This document shows, one piece after another, positions 9,097-17,152 of a stretch of DNA of 64,000 nucleotides. Position 1 is the stretch's first letter; every line of letters begins with the position of its first letter. Origin of the DNA: Acinetobacter celticus (lineage in GTDB: Bacteria > Pseudomonadota > Gammaproteobacteria > Pseudomonadales > Moraxellaceae); contig NZ_MBDL01000010.1 in assembly GCF_001707755.1 (NCBI RefSeq), positions 333,650 through 397,649 of the forward strand, read 5' to 3'. The translations under genes and the position numbers were made by a program. The notes below the pieces were generated by a model. It saw only the letters and a program-made list of their open reading frames with translations, ran no database searches and was not told where the DNA came from.

Positions 9097-9596
9097 GGGC
9101 TAATCTTCTACAAATTCACATAACACACCTGTACAAAGAAAAGTCCCAACAATGTGGGACTTGAAAGTTAAAGTCGTAGAATTTTTTATCATTATTATGG
9201 CAAGTTGATCATTTCGTATAGCCAAATCGCTTGTACTTGCGACAGATGCTACACACCCAATCAGTGTTAAAACTTAGCACATACATAGACAAGCCAAGTC
9301 TGCTGTATTAAAACGGATCATCTTTTTTGTCATAACCTCACCTGCTCTTTATGAAAGTAGATTCAATTTAAGCCAATTTTTAAGTGCCGTAAAATCATAA
9401 GATTTAAATTGCTTATCGTATTTTGTTTTTAGCTATTTTCTTCATTTCTTTATTCAATTGCCTTACTTATTCATGACACTTTCATCATTCACGCAAGAGA
9501 ATTGCAGCTTTCCGTTAACAATCTTACGCTTATGCTTCTTTTTTCTTTATGTCGCCCTTATAGTCTTAGCATCAGCGCTAAGGAACTATCTGAATA
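9097..9596. other. 500-bp region with hairpin and possible decayed lipoprotein gene
   Basis: It starts with a hairpin AAGTCCCA/TGGGACTT at 9141-9162 that lacks a T run. On the minus strand, 9333 down to 9100 reads as a Cys-rich signal-like peptide, one TAA at 9276-9274, then VLTLIGCVASVAS, which resembles a lipobox. This may be a dead small lipoprotein gene. The remainder, 9340-9596, is AT-rich and probably holds the promoter of the following flavoprotein gene. Confidence 0.35.
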
Positions 9597-11267
9597 ATGC
9601 CAGATCAATCTCAAGCTATTCGCCATAAATTGCTGAATACTTTCTTTTCACGCCACTCTGTTTGGTTCACTTGTATTTTTATTGCCTTGCTGATTACTTC
9701 ATTTCATATCGGCTATGACCCCCACTATATCCATTATTTTGTGTCTGAGACCTTGCTCAATAGCATTTGGGTCATTACGGCACTGCTTAGCTTGTTAGGT
9801 CTGTATGATTTACTGCAAAACAAACATTCTATTCTAAAAAATTATCCCATAATGGGGCATTTCCGCTTTATTTTTGAAGAATTTCGACCTGAAATTCGAC
9901 AATATTTCATTGAATCTGATCAAGATGCACTGCCATTTTCCCGTATGCAACGCAGTTTAGTCTATCAGCGTGCAAAAAATGAAAATGCAGATAAACCCTT
10001 TGGGTCAATTATTGATGTATATCAAGAAGACTATCGCTTCATGACACATTCAATTACGCCATGCAAACCCTCCAATATCGATACATTTCGTATCACCATT
10101 GGTAATTCCGCCTGTAAGCAGCCCTATAACGCATCTATTTTTAATATTTCTGCCATGAGTTTTGGCAGCCTAAGTGCAAACGCCATTCGTGCTTTAAACA
10201 AAGGGGCACAACTGGGTAATTTTTACCATGACACGGGGGAAGGCAGTATTAGCCCCTATCATTTAGAACATGGTGGCGACATTGTTTGGGAATTGGGCAG
10301 TGGTTACTTTGGTTGCCGTACTTTAGACGGAAAATTTGACCCTGTGCGTTTTGCCGAACAAGCCAAATTGCCACAAGTTAAAATGATTGAAATTAAAATG
10401 TCTCAGGGGGCAAAACCTGGTCATGGTGGAATTCTGCCTAAAAATAAAATTTCTGAGGAAATTGCAAAAATTCGAGGGGTCAGCCGTGAATATGACTGTG
10501 TCTCCCCTTCAAACCACTCAGCTTTCACCACACCTGTAGAAATGATGCAGTTTATTGAACAATTGCGTGAGCTTTCAAATGGTAAGCCTGTTGGTTTTAA
10601 GCTGTGTATTGGACAACCTTGGCAGTTTATGGCCATTGTTAAAGCCATGCTAGAGACTAAAATTGTGCCAGACTTTATTGTTGTTGATGGCTCAGAAGGC
10701 GGAACAGGTGCCGCCCCCGTGGAATTAATCAATCACGTGGGAACACCGTTACGTGAAGGCTTATTGTTTGTCCATAACACCCTTGTCGGCGCGGGTCTGC
10801 GAGATCAAATTAAAGTCGGGGCCAGTGGTAAAATCATCAGTGCATTTGATATTGCCAGCACAATGGCCATTGGTGCAGACTGGGTCAATTCGGCACGTGG
10901 CTTTATGTTTGCTGTTGGTTGCATTCAAGCACAAAGTTGCCATACCAATCAATGTCCTGTTGGTGTTGCAACACAAGATAAAGACCGCCAAAAAGCCATT
11001 GATATTTCCTCAAAATCTATGCGGGTGTTTAATTTCCATCGGAATACCATGCATGGCTTGTCCGAACTGATTGCATCGGCGGGTTTATGTCATCCAGCGG
11101 ATATTAAAGCGCATCATTTGGCGCAGCGGATTAATGACCGTGAAATTAAAAATTATGCACAGCTACATTTTTGGTTAAAACCGGGTGAACTACTTTCTTG
11201 CGAAAATAAAGATGAGGAAAACTTTTATTTCCGGATGTGGAGTTTAGCCTCAGCTGACAAGTTTTAA
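9597..11267 (+). CDS. Membrane-anchored FMN-binding glutamate synthase family protein
   Basis: Residues from about 150 onward match the FMN/iron-sulfur synthase domain of glutamate synthase large subunits: FNISAMSFGSLSANAIRALNKGA, MSQGAKPGHGG, VDGSEGGTGAAP and the 3Fe-4S cysteine set CIQAQSCHTNQC. The amidotransferase (glutaminase) and C-terminal GXGXG domains of true GltB are absent. Residues about 20-40 and 58-75 look like two membrane helices. This architecture matches the YerD-like stand-alone group, whose role is poorly defined. No gltD partner is adjacent. The ATG at 9597 is the first in frame, and a terminator follows. Confidence 0.88.
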   Translation: MPDQSQAIRHKLLNTFFSRHSVWFTCIFIALLITSFHIGYDPHYIHYFVSETLLNSIWVITALLSLLGLYDLLQNKHSILKNYPIMGHFRFIFEEFRPEIRQYFIESDQDALPFSRMQRSLVYQRAKNENADKPFGSIIDVYQEDYRFMTHSITPCKPSNIDTFRITIGNSACKQPYNASIFNISAMSFGSLSANAIRALNKGAQLGNFYHDTGEGSISPYHLEHGGDIVWELGSGYFGCRTLDGKFDPVRFAEQAKLPQVKMIEIKMSQGAKPGHGGILPKNKISEEIAKIRGVSREYDCVSPSNHSAFTTPVEMMQFIEQLRELSNGKPVGFKLCIGQPWQFMAIVKAMLETKIVPDFIVVDGSEGGTGAAPVELINHVGTPLREGLLFVHNTLVGAGLRDQIKVGASGKIISAFDIASTMAIGADWVNSARGFMFAVGCIQAQSCHTNQCPVGVATQDKDRQKAIDISSKSMRVFNFHRNTMHGLSELIASAGLCHPADIKAHHLAQRINDREIKNYAQLHFWLKPGELLSCENKDEENFYFRMWSLASADKF

Positions 11268-11291
11268 AATTTAAGATCTAACTCTAAACAT

Positions 11292-11322
11292 AAAAAAGCA
11301 GTCCATCGACTGCTTTTTTATG
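11292..11322 (+). terminator. Terminator after glutamate synthase-like gene
   Basis: The stem AAAAAAGCAGTC/GACTGCTTTTTT has a 4-nt loop. Its symmetric A and T runs allow termination of transcripts from both sides. Confidence 0.9.
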
Positions 11323-11379
11323 GTGCTACATACGCATTTTCATTCGTAATGATCAAATCAATCAAATAAAAAATTTGAA

Positions 11380-12420
11380 TTAATAATAACTTTTTCCACC
11401 ATGCGCATGTAAAAAGGCAGGGATCAAACCCGTTAAAGCCGCACGAATATCTGCTCGTTCATTAATTAACTGATGCGAACCTTCTTCCAACATCAGTAAG
11501 GTCTGCAAACGAAATTTACGACGGATAAATTCAATGTTATAGCGCCAATCGACCGTTTGGTCTTGCGCCCCTTGTGCCAACCATACTGGAATACGGCAGG
11601 CTGGACGTTGCTCCATTTCCTGCATCCATTTAGACATGGCTAAAATCCAATCCATGCCCATCATTCGAGGTTGTAGTGGATCTTTTAAACGTACAAATCT
11701 TAAAAATTCAGGGTTATGATTATTCCGTCGAAAGTGGCGAGGTACTTCACGTTTAATTCGACGAATAATGCCAAGACCAACAGAATTATGCCACCATGAT
11801 GATTTTGCAGGGCGAATCAGTGGTGATAGTAACAACACCCGATCAACATATGGGTTTTCACGACGCTCTGCAAACTCAAGCAAATGATGCAACCAAATAG
11901 CACCACCCGTGCTTTGCCCAATACCCAACCATGGTTGAGGCAATTGACTGGCTTGACGTACATATTGATGTACTGCATGCAACACATGCTGATAATGATC
12001 AAAATTTTGAATGCTTGCAGGCGAACCATTGCTTAAACCATGCCCCGGCAAATCATAAGTCAGAACACTAAATCCTTGTTCTAAAATCTCACGGATAATG
12101 GGTTGATAAATACCGCTATGCTCTAAATAGCCGTGCAATAAAAATACCGTGCCTTTAATTTTATCTTCTGCAACACGCAAAGTCGGTTGAAATACCTGTA
12201 CATGCAACTTAAACAAAGGCATTTCAATATAGCCTTGCCAATGTTCACAATCTAATGTGTCTAAACCATACAATCTACGGTAAGACTGAATTTCAATAGA
12301 AGGTGTATAAGGTTGATTTAAATTTAATTGTTCTAAAAGTAATGGTGTCGTTTCACGGCTTGGAATAGGTAAATCTAACTGCTTTAAAATGGTCGGATTT
12401 AAAAATGGAATATCAGCCAT
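11380..12420 (-). CDS. Alpha/beta hydrolase, lysophospholipase-like (S33)
   Basis: This resembles serine aminopeptidase S33 / monoacylglycerol lipase-type hydrolases. The oxyanion region is FLLHGYLEHSGIYQP, the nucleophile elbow is GIGQSTGG (GxSxG), the acid is in AQGAQDQTVDW and the His in LEEGSHQLINE. No signal peptide is present. The frame extends to 12453, but the ATG at 12420 overlaps the stop codon of the upstream gene (TAATG), a classic coupled start, and gives 346 residues. It is the last gene of a four-gene leftward unit with a phosphatase, murB and a DUF218 protein. The substrate is unknown; a lipid or lysophospholipid is likely. Confidence 0.85.
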   Translation of the reverse strand: MADIPFLNPTILKQLDLPIPSRETTPLLLEQLNLNQPYTPSIEIQSYRRLYGLDTLDCEHWQGYIEMPLFKLHVQVFQPTLRVAEDKIKGTVFLLHGYLEHSGIYQPIIREILEQGFSVLTYDLPGHGLSNGSPASIQNFDHYQHVLHAVHQYVRQASQLPQPWLGIGQSTGGAIWLHHLLEFAERRENPYVDRVLLLSPLIRPAKSSWWHNSVGLGIIRRIKREVPRHFRRNNHNPEFLRFVRLKDPLQPRMMGMDWILAMSKWMQEMEQRPACRIPVWLAQGAQDQTVDWRYNIEFIRRKFRLQTLLMLEEGSHQLINERADIRAALTGLIPAFLHAHGGKSYY

Positions 12421-13544
12421 TACGGCACCTCCCGACATTCTGTACCAAACCACATATCACGCATGGTGGCCAACATTTCGTAATTGGCACGGCGACTATG
12501 GTCATAATTTTGCTCACTTGGACGCCAGCGTGTCAAACTGGTGGGCATAGGTGCTTCTACTGGAATGGTTTCAATACCGTTCAAGGCAAATAACCGTCGT
12601 GTGCGTGGCATATGATAACGGTCAGTAATTAAAATGACTGTGGGTGCTCCGCCTTTCTTTTGTAAAAGCAATGAACTGAAGCGGGTATTTTCACATGTGT
12701 TCATGCTACGGTCTTCTAATAACTTGGCATCTACATCATGATTTTTTAGCCAACGTTGCATATAAGGGGCTTCGACACCACTTAAGACAATGGGTAAATG
12801 ATATTGATTTTTTACGGCTAACGTTGTTTCTAAACGCAAGCGTGTATAGTTATTGACAACAATGTCTTTGCCTTTCTTGTCTAATGTTAAACCACCACCC
12901 AAAACGACAATCGCATAAGGTTCAGACTGTTCCGCTTTTTTTTGCTGATTCTGATCATGAATTAAAGCAATATCTTTAAAAATTTCTTCATCTACAGGTT
13001 CAGATGCAGCTTGCTCAATAGGATGGCTATTTAAAAACTCAATATATTGCGCCATCAGCTCTTTATTTTCAGAGCTGTTTAACTCCAAGAGATCTTTTAC
13101 TTTTTGCGCTGGGTCTTCTAATTCCTGAGTTGAGGCCTCTGAAGTAGCACTGACCAACAAAGGTACAACAGGTTTTTCTTTCTCGTCTCTTTCCTTTTGC
13201 TGATCTTCTTCAATCAGTTTTTGCAAAGCTTTATAACGCGTTTGAATGACAGTCAAATTCTCAGAATTTTTATTCTTAATTGCATCTTCCATCACTTTCA
13301 AATAAGCCTGCCGTGCAATCCACATGTCCGAACCCGGCTCATAACTGTCTTGATCGCTAAGGGCTGCTTGTTTCTGACTTTTAGCTGCAACTTCATTGAC
13401 CTCTACAGGTACAAAATAATTCAGCCCTTTAACAATCATTTGTGAATAAAACGGGGTATAAATAAAAACCATCAGACAGGCAAATAGTGCGAACAGCACG
13501 GTGGCTATTTGCACTAATCGAACCATCCAATATGTTTTCTTCAT
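12420..13544 (-). CDS. YdcF/ElyC-type DUF218 envelope protein
   Basis: It has one N-terminal membrane helix (residues about 7-30), then a charged Gln/Glu-rich linker, and a C-terminal DUF218 domain: YAIVVLGGGLTLDKKGKD, LPIVLSGVEAPYM, EDRSMNTCENTRFSSLLL and TDRYHMPRTRRLF. DUF218 proteins such as ElyC and SanA act in envelope and peptidoglycan-precursor homeostasis. At 374 residues it is longer than usual because of the roughly 150-residue linker. It sits between murB (23 bp upstream) and a coupled hydrolase, which supports an envelope role. The exact activity is not known. Confidence 0.85.
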   Translation of the reverse strand: MKKTYWMVRLVQIATVLFALFACLMVFIYTPFYSQMIVKGLNYFVPVEVNEVAAKSQKQAALSDQDSYEPGSDMWIARQAYLKVMEDAIKNKNSENLTVIQTRYKALQKLIEEDQQKERDEKEKPVVPLLVSATSEASTQELEDPAQKVKDLLELNSSENKELMAQYIEFLNSHPIEQAASEPVDEEIFKDIALIHDQNQQKKAEQSEPYAIVVLGGGLTLDKKGKDIVVNNYTRLRLETTLAVKNQYHLPIVLSGVEAPYMQRWLKNHDVDAKLLEDRSMNTCENTRFSSLLLQKKGGAPTVILITDRYHMPRTRRLFALNGIETIPVEAPMPTSLTRWRPSEQNYDHSRRANYEMLATMRDMWFGTECREVP

Positions 13545-13567
13545 TAAGTTACAACCTTATTTTTAAT

Positions 13568-14602
13568 TCAATCGTGATGAGAACGCAGTAAACCATTTTC
13601 ATCAAATAATACGGGTTCTGGCTCTAAGTGAATCTTGAATTTATTCAAGATATCTTGTTGAACAGCATGATATGTAGCCTTCACGTGTTGCAATGTCGCA
13701 TTATCGTAATTAACCAAAACCAAGGCCTGCTTATGGAACATACCAACCATATCCAACTTCTTGCCTTTCCAACCTGCCTGATCAATTAACCAGCCTGCTG
13801 CAATTTTAACTTGATTATTGGCCTGAGGATAATGGGGTAAATTTGGAAAAAGCTGTGCAATTTGGTCATACTCAGCCTGACAAATGACTGGATTTTTAAA
13901 AAAACTCCCTGCATTTGGGTATTCATTAGGATCTGGTAATTTACTTTGGCGAATATGAATCACTTGGTTTTGTAAATTTTCTGCTGTTTTATTTTCACCA
14001 ACAGCCGTTTTTAAGTCACCATAATTTATTTTTAAATCTGGTTTTTTTAATAACTTAAAGTTCACTTGAGTAATGATATAACGGTTCGGATTATCTTTAA
14101 AAATGCTGTGTCGATAACTAAACTGACAGTCTGTGGCCGTAATAGATGCAAAAGTTTTTAGTTGTCGATCGTACACACGTACAAGGTCAATAAACTCACC
14201 AACCTCGACCCCATAAGCCCCAATATTCTGCACAGGTGAAGCACCGACTAACCCAGGAATTAAAGCCAAATTTTGTAAACCAAACAAATTTTTTGAGGTA
14301 GTCCACAGCACAAAATCATGCCAAATTTGTCCCGCACCTACAGCAATGGTTTGAGTCAGGTCATCTTCTGCAATAATGTCCAGACCTTGAATATCCATGT
14401 GTAAAACCAAGGCATGAATATGCTCTGGTAAAAGCATATTACTGCCACCCGACAAAACCAAAACATTCAATTTTTGACGTTCAGCATAGTCTAGCGCTTC
14501 AAGCAGATGATCTTCTGTTTGAATTTGAGCATAATGCGATGCCACTGCACTTAAATTGAGTGTATTGAAAGGCTTAAGTTGTACGTGTTGTTGAATATTC
14601 AT
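13568..14602 (-). CDS. murB: UDP-N-acetylenolpyruvoylglucosamine reductase
   Basis: This is the FAD enzyme that makes UDP-MurNAc using NADPH. It has [12 protein letters not shown] (FAD site), [20 protein letters not shown], the catalytic serine in [11 protein letters not shown] and the terminal [11 protein letters not shown] with the catalytic Glu. Its 344 residues and the type I layout match E. coli MurB. It lies 10 bp downstream of the phosphatase gene and 23 bp before the DUF218 gene, so it belongs to one leftward operon. Confidence 0.97.
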   Translation of the reverse strand: MNIQQHVQLKPFNTLNLSAVASHYAQIQTEDHLLEALDYAERQKLNVLVLSGGSNMLLPEHIHALVLHMDIQGLDIIAEDDLTQTIAVGAGQIWHDFVLWTTSKNLFGLQNLALIPGLVGASPVQNIGAYGVEVGEFIDLVRVYDRQLKTFASITATDCQFSYRHSIFKDNPNRYIITQVNFKLLKKPDLKINYGDLKTAVGENKTAENLQNQVIHIRQSKLPDPNEYPNAGSFFKNPVICQAEYDQIAQLFPNLPHYPQANNQVKIAAGWLIDQAGWKGKKLDMVGMFHKQALVLVNYDNATLQHVKATYHAVQQDILNKFKIHLEPEPVLFDENGLLRSHHD

Positions 14603-14612
14603 GACTTAAACC

Positions 14613-15122
14613 TTATTGCTCCATCTGTTGTTTAAATAAATTGACCCATGCTTTACTGCTCGATTCACATTGATTCAATACCTGCTCAAAACCATCCTCG
14701 CCACCATAGTATGGGTCTGGGACAGCTTGTTGCGGGTAAGCTGTATCATGTTGGCTCATCAATGAAATTTGTGCGCGAATTTGTGATGCGCCATATTCTT
14801 GCTGTGCATGATGCATCAACAATTGCATATTTTCCAAATTTTCATAGTCCATCGCCAAGATTAAATCAAACTCTATAAAATCTGCCGTTGTTAACTGACG
14901 GGCACGTAAACCAGACAAATCATAACCGCGTTGCTTCGCGTGTTGCTGACTACGACTATCTGGCGCTTTATTGGGATGGTAATTACTGGTTCCCGCTGAA
15001 TCGACCCATATATTTAGATTGGCTTCATCGCAAAAGTGTCTGAGCACAATCTCCGCTGTTGGCGATCGGCAAATATTACCTAAACAAACACATAACACCT
15101 TATATGGCGTTTTGGATGACAT
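14613..15122 (-). CDS. Low-molecular-weight protein-tyrosine phosphatase
   Basis: The P-loop CxxxxxRS is present at Cys13-Arg19 (VCLGNICRSPTAE), and the general-acid loop is VPDPYYGG near residue 135. The length of 169 is normal for the family. It is not in a capsule (wzc-wzb) locus; it leads an operon with murB, so it may act on envelope or general metabolism targets. The ATG at 15122 is the only good start. The divergent iron-type alcohol dehydrogenase begins 117 bp away. Confidence 0.93.
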   Translation of the reverse strand: MSSKTPYKVLCVCLGNICRSPTAEIVLRHFCDEANLNIWVDSAGTSNYHPNKAPDSRSQQHAKQRGYDLSGLRARQLTTADFIEFDLILAMDYENLENMQLLMHHAQQEYGASQIRAQISLMSQHDTAYPQQAVPDPYYGGEDGFEQVLNQCESSSKAWVNLFKQQMEQ

Positions 15123-15239
15123 AACAACCTCAATACTACTTCTATTTCAAGCAGCTTATGTTAAGTTATTTAAGTGATGAATCCTATATCCAGACTCAAG
15201 AATAATATTCATTTAGATAGATAAAATAAGGATAACCTA

Positions 15240-16400
15240 ATGAGTAATTTTCAGTTCCAAACCGTCAGCAATATTATTTCAGGCCTAGGTTCAATCATTG
15301 AGCTGAAAAACGTACTTCAAGATTATGCCCCCCAACGGGTACTTTTGGTCACAGACCAAGGCATGATGCAGCATCAACTTCATTTGCCTATTTTAGAGAT
15401 TCTAGAATCACAAAAACAGGACTATGTTATTTATTTTAATGTGCAAGCAGACCCTGCTGAACACCTTGTATTAGATGCCATTCAATTTGCGAAAGCCGAA
15501 AAAGTAGATTTAATTTTGGGCTTTGGTGGTGGCAGCTCACTGGATGTCGCAAAGGTAATTGCGATATTGGCGCATCCAAATCAGAAACAAGGCTTGCAAG
15601 ATATTTACGGCGTAGCCAATGCCAAAAGACCACGTTTACCCCTCATACTGATACCAACCACAGCGGGAACAGGTTCTGAAGTCACCCCAATCTCAATTAT
15701 TACAACAGGTGAAACCACCAAAACGGGCATCGTATCTCCTGTTTTATATGCCGATGTCGCTATTTTAGATGCAAATTTCACCCAAAACTTACCTGCACAC
15801 ATTACAGCAGCCACAGGTATTGATGCCATGGTACATGCCATAGAAGCCTATACCTCTAAAATTAAGAAAAACCCGTATGCAGACATGCTTGCAAAACAAG
15901 CACTGCGTTTATTAAATAAAAATTTACCTTTAGTTTTAAAAGACGGTTCCAATTTAGAAGCACGCCAAAATATGTTGGTCGGCTCAATGCTAGCAGGTCA
16001 AGCTTTTGCCAATGCACCTGTGGCCGCCGTTCATGCACTGGCTTATCCACTGGGTGGACATTTTCATCTTTCACATGGTCACTCCAATGCATTAGTGCTA
16101 ACTGAAGTCATGAAATTTAATGCACCTATTGCTAAGCTACATTATGCAGAACTTATGCAATGGTTAGAGCCTAAAAGTACAGGTTGTACAGATGGTTTGT
16201 GTGATTTATTTATAGATCATATGCAAAATCATTTAGACCACAGTGGCTTGGTCTTAAAATTAAATCAATTGAATATTCCTGAAAATAAACTAGATCAACT
16301 GGCAGATGATGCGATGTTACAAACTAGGCTTCTACAGAATAACCCAAGGTTTTTACAAAAAACCGATGCCTTACAGATTTATTCATCCATCTATAAATAA
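15240..16400 (+). CDS. Iron-containing alcohol dehydrogenase
   Basis: This is a type III (iron-dependent) alcohol dehydrogenase of 386 residues. The nucleotide-binding motif is GFGGGSSLDVAK, preceded by VLLVTDQGM. The metal ligands are supplied by ATGIDAMVHAIEAY and by the His-rich HALAYPLGGHFHLSHGHSNA. The start is fixed by AAGGATAACCTA before the ATG. The C-terminus has an extra GCTDGLCDLF insertion. The substrate (for example a primary alcohol, butanol or lactaldehyde) cannot be deduced. It stands alone, followed by an unusual set of hairpins. Confidence 0.92.
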   Translation: MSNFQFQTVSNIISGLGSIIELKNVLQDYAPQRVLLVTDQGMMQHQLHLPILEILESQKQDYVIYFNVQADPAEHLVLDAIQFAKAEKVDLILGFGGGSSLDVAKVIAILAHPNQKQGLQDIYGVANAKRPRLPLILIPTTAGTGSEVTPISIITTGETTKTGIVSPVLYADVAILDANFTQNLPAHITAATGIDAMVHAIEAYTSKIKKNPYADMLAKQALRLLNKNLPLVLKDGSNLEARQNMLVGSMLAGQAFANAPVAAVHALAYPLGGHFHLSHGHSNALVLTEVMKFNAPIAKLHYAELMQWLEPKSTGCTDGLCDLFIDHMQNHLDHSGLVLKLNQLNIPENKLDQLADDAMLQTRLLQNNPRFLQKTDALQIYSSIYK

Positions 16401-16439
16401 TTTGACGTGACTCAAAATAACAATGGGGATGATCTACAG

Positions 16440-16470
16440 CCTGATGGAAAAATATAATTTTTTCATCGGG
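16440..16470 (+). terminator. Hairpin after alcohol dehydrogenase gene
   Basis: A 13-bp RNA stem with two G-U pairs (16440-16452 with 16458-16470) encloses a 5-nt loop. The T residues are inside the stem rather than after it, so terminator function is uncertain. On the opposite strand the G-U pairs become A-C mismatches, which favours a plus-strand RNA function. Confidence 0.5.
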
Positions 16471-16500
16471 TTAAACTAAATTTAATCATGAGTTACGATT

Positions 16501-16550
16501 TTAAATAGGTCACAATAAAATTGAAATTAATTCTATTGTGACCTATTTAA
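16501..16550. repeat. Perfect 17-bp inverted repeat
   Basis: The arm TTAAATAGGTCACAATA (16501-16517) is exactly repeated inverted at 16534-16550. After one mismatch the pairing continues for 4 bp, leaving a 6-nt loop, so the whole 50 nt can form a nearly perfect hairpin. There is no T run. It could be an operator, a small mobile-repeat relic or a processing site. Confidence 0.85.
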
Positions 16551-16560
16551 TGAAGAAGCA

Positions 16561-16580
16561 TTGCTTAAAATTTTAAGCAA
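16561..16580. repeat. Perfect 20-bp palindrome
   Basis: TTGCTTAAAATTTTAAGCAA reads the same on both strands. It lies 120 bp upstream of the thioesterase gene, where an operator could sit. Confidence 0.85.
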
Positions 16581-16699
16581 ATTTTAACCGTCCATATCTC
16601 TAAACCCTGCTCAATATTCTGAATGATTTTTTGTGACGAATTAAAATTGATCAAGTACACTCAGTCAAATCAGATGAATAAGATCAAGTTGTTAAAACA

Positions 16700-17152
16700 A
16701 TGAAACCACAAGTCAGAAATCGTCAAAATTTTAAATTCATTTTTCCCATTCAAACCCGTTGGTCTGACAATGACATGTATGGGCATGTCAATAACATCAT
16801 CTATTACAGCTATTTCGATACTGCTGCCAATGCACTGTTAATTCATAAGGCAGGATTCAGCCTGCAACACTCGCCCATCATTGGTCTTGTGGTAAATTCA
16901 TCCTGCAATTTTATGCAAGAACTGAGCTATCCAGAAATCATTGAAGTTGGTGTGAGCATTGCGAAAATAGGCAATTCATCACTCAGCTATGATTTAGCCA
17001 TTTTCAAACAAGGACAAGACAACGCTTCTGCTCAAGGTCATTTTGTGCATGTCTTTGTTGACCGTAAAACACGAAAAAGCACCCCGATTCCAACCGAAAT
17101 GCGGGATGCTCTACAACAATTTTTAACTCTAAACAGTGATGAATTTACTTAA
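16700..17152 (+). CDS. Acyl-CoA thioesterase, 4HBT hotdog family
   Basis: This 150-residue hotdog-fold protein contains TRWSDNDMYGHVNNIIYYSYFD, the 4-hydroxybenzoyl-CoA thioesterase signature with the catalytic Asp and the helix-capping HVNN. It resembles YbgC/FadM-type thioesterases that hydrolyse acyl-CoAs in the cytoplasm. The substrate is unknown. Its 3' end overlaps dnaX tail to tail by 8 bp. An upstream 20-bp palindrome and inverted repeat may regulate it. Confidence 0.88.
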   Translation: MKPQVRNRQNFKFIFPIQTRWSDNDMYGHVNNIIYYSYFDTAANALLIHKAGFSLQHSPIIGLVVNSSCNFMQELSYPEIIEVGVSIAKIGNSSLSYDLAIFKQGQDNASAQGHFVHVFVDRKTRKSTPIPTEMRDALQQFLTLNSDEFT

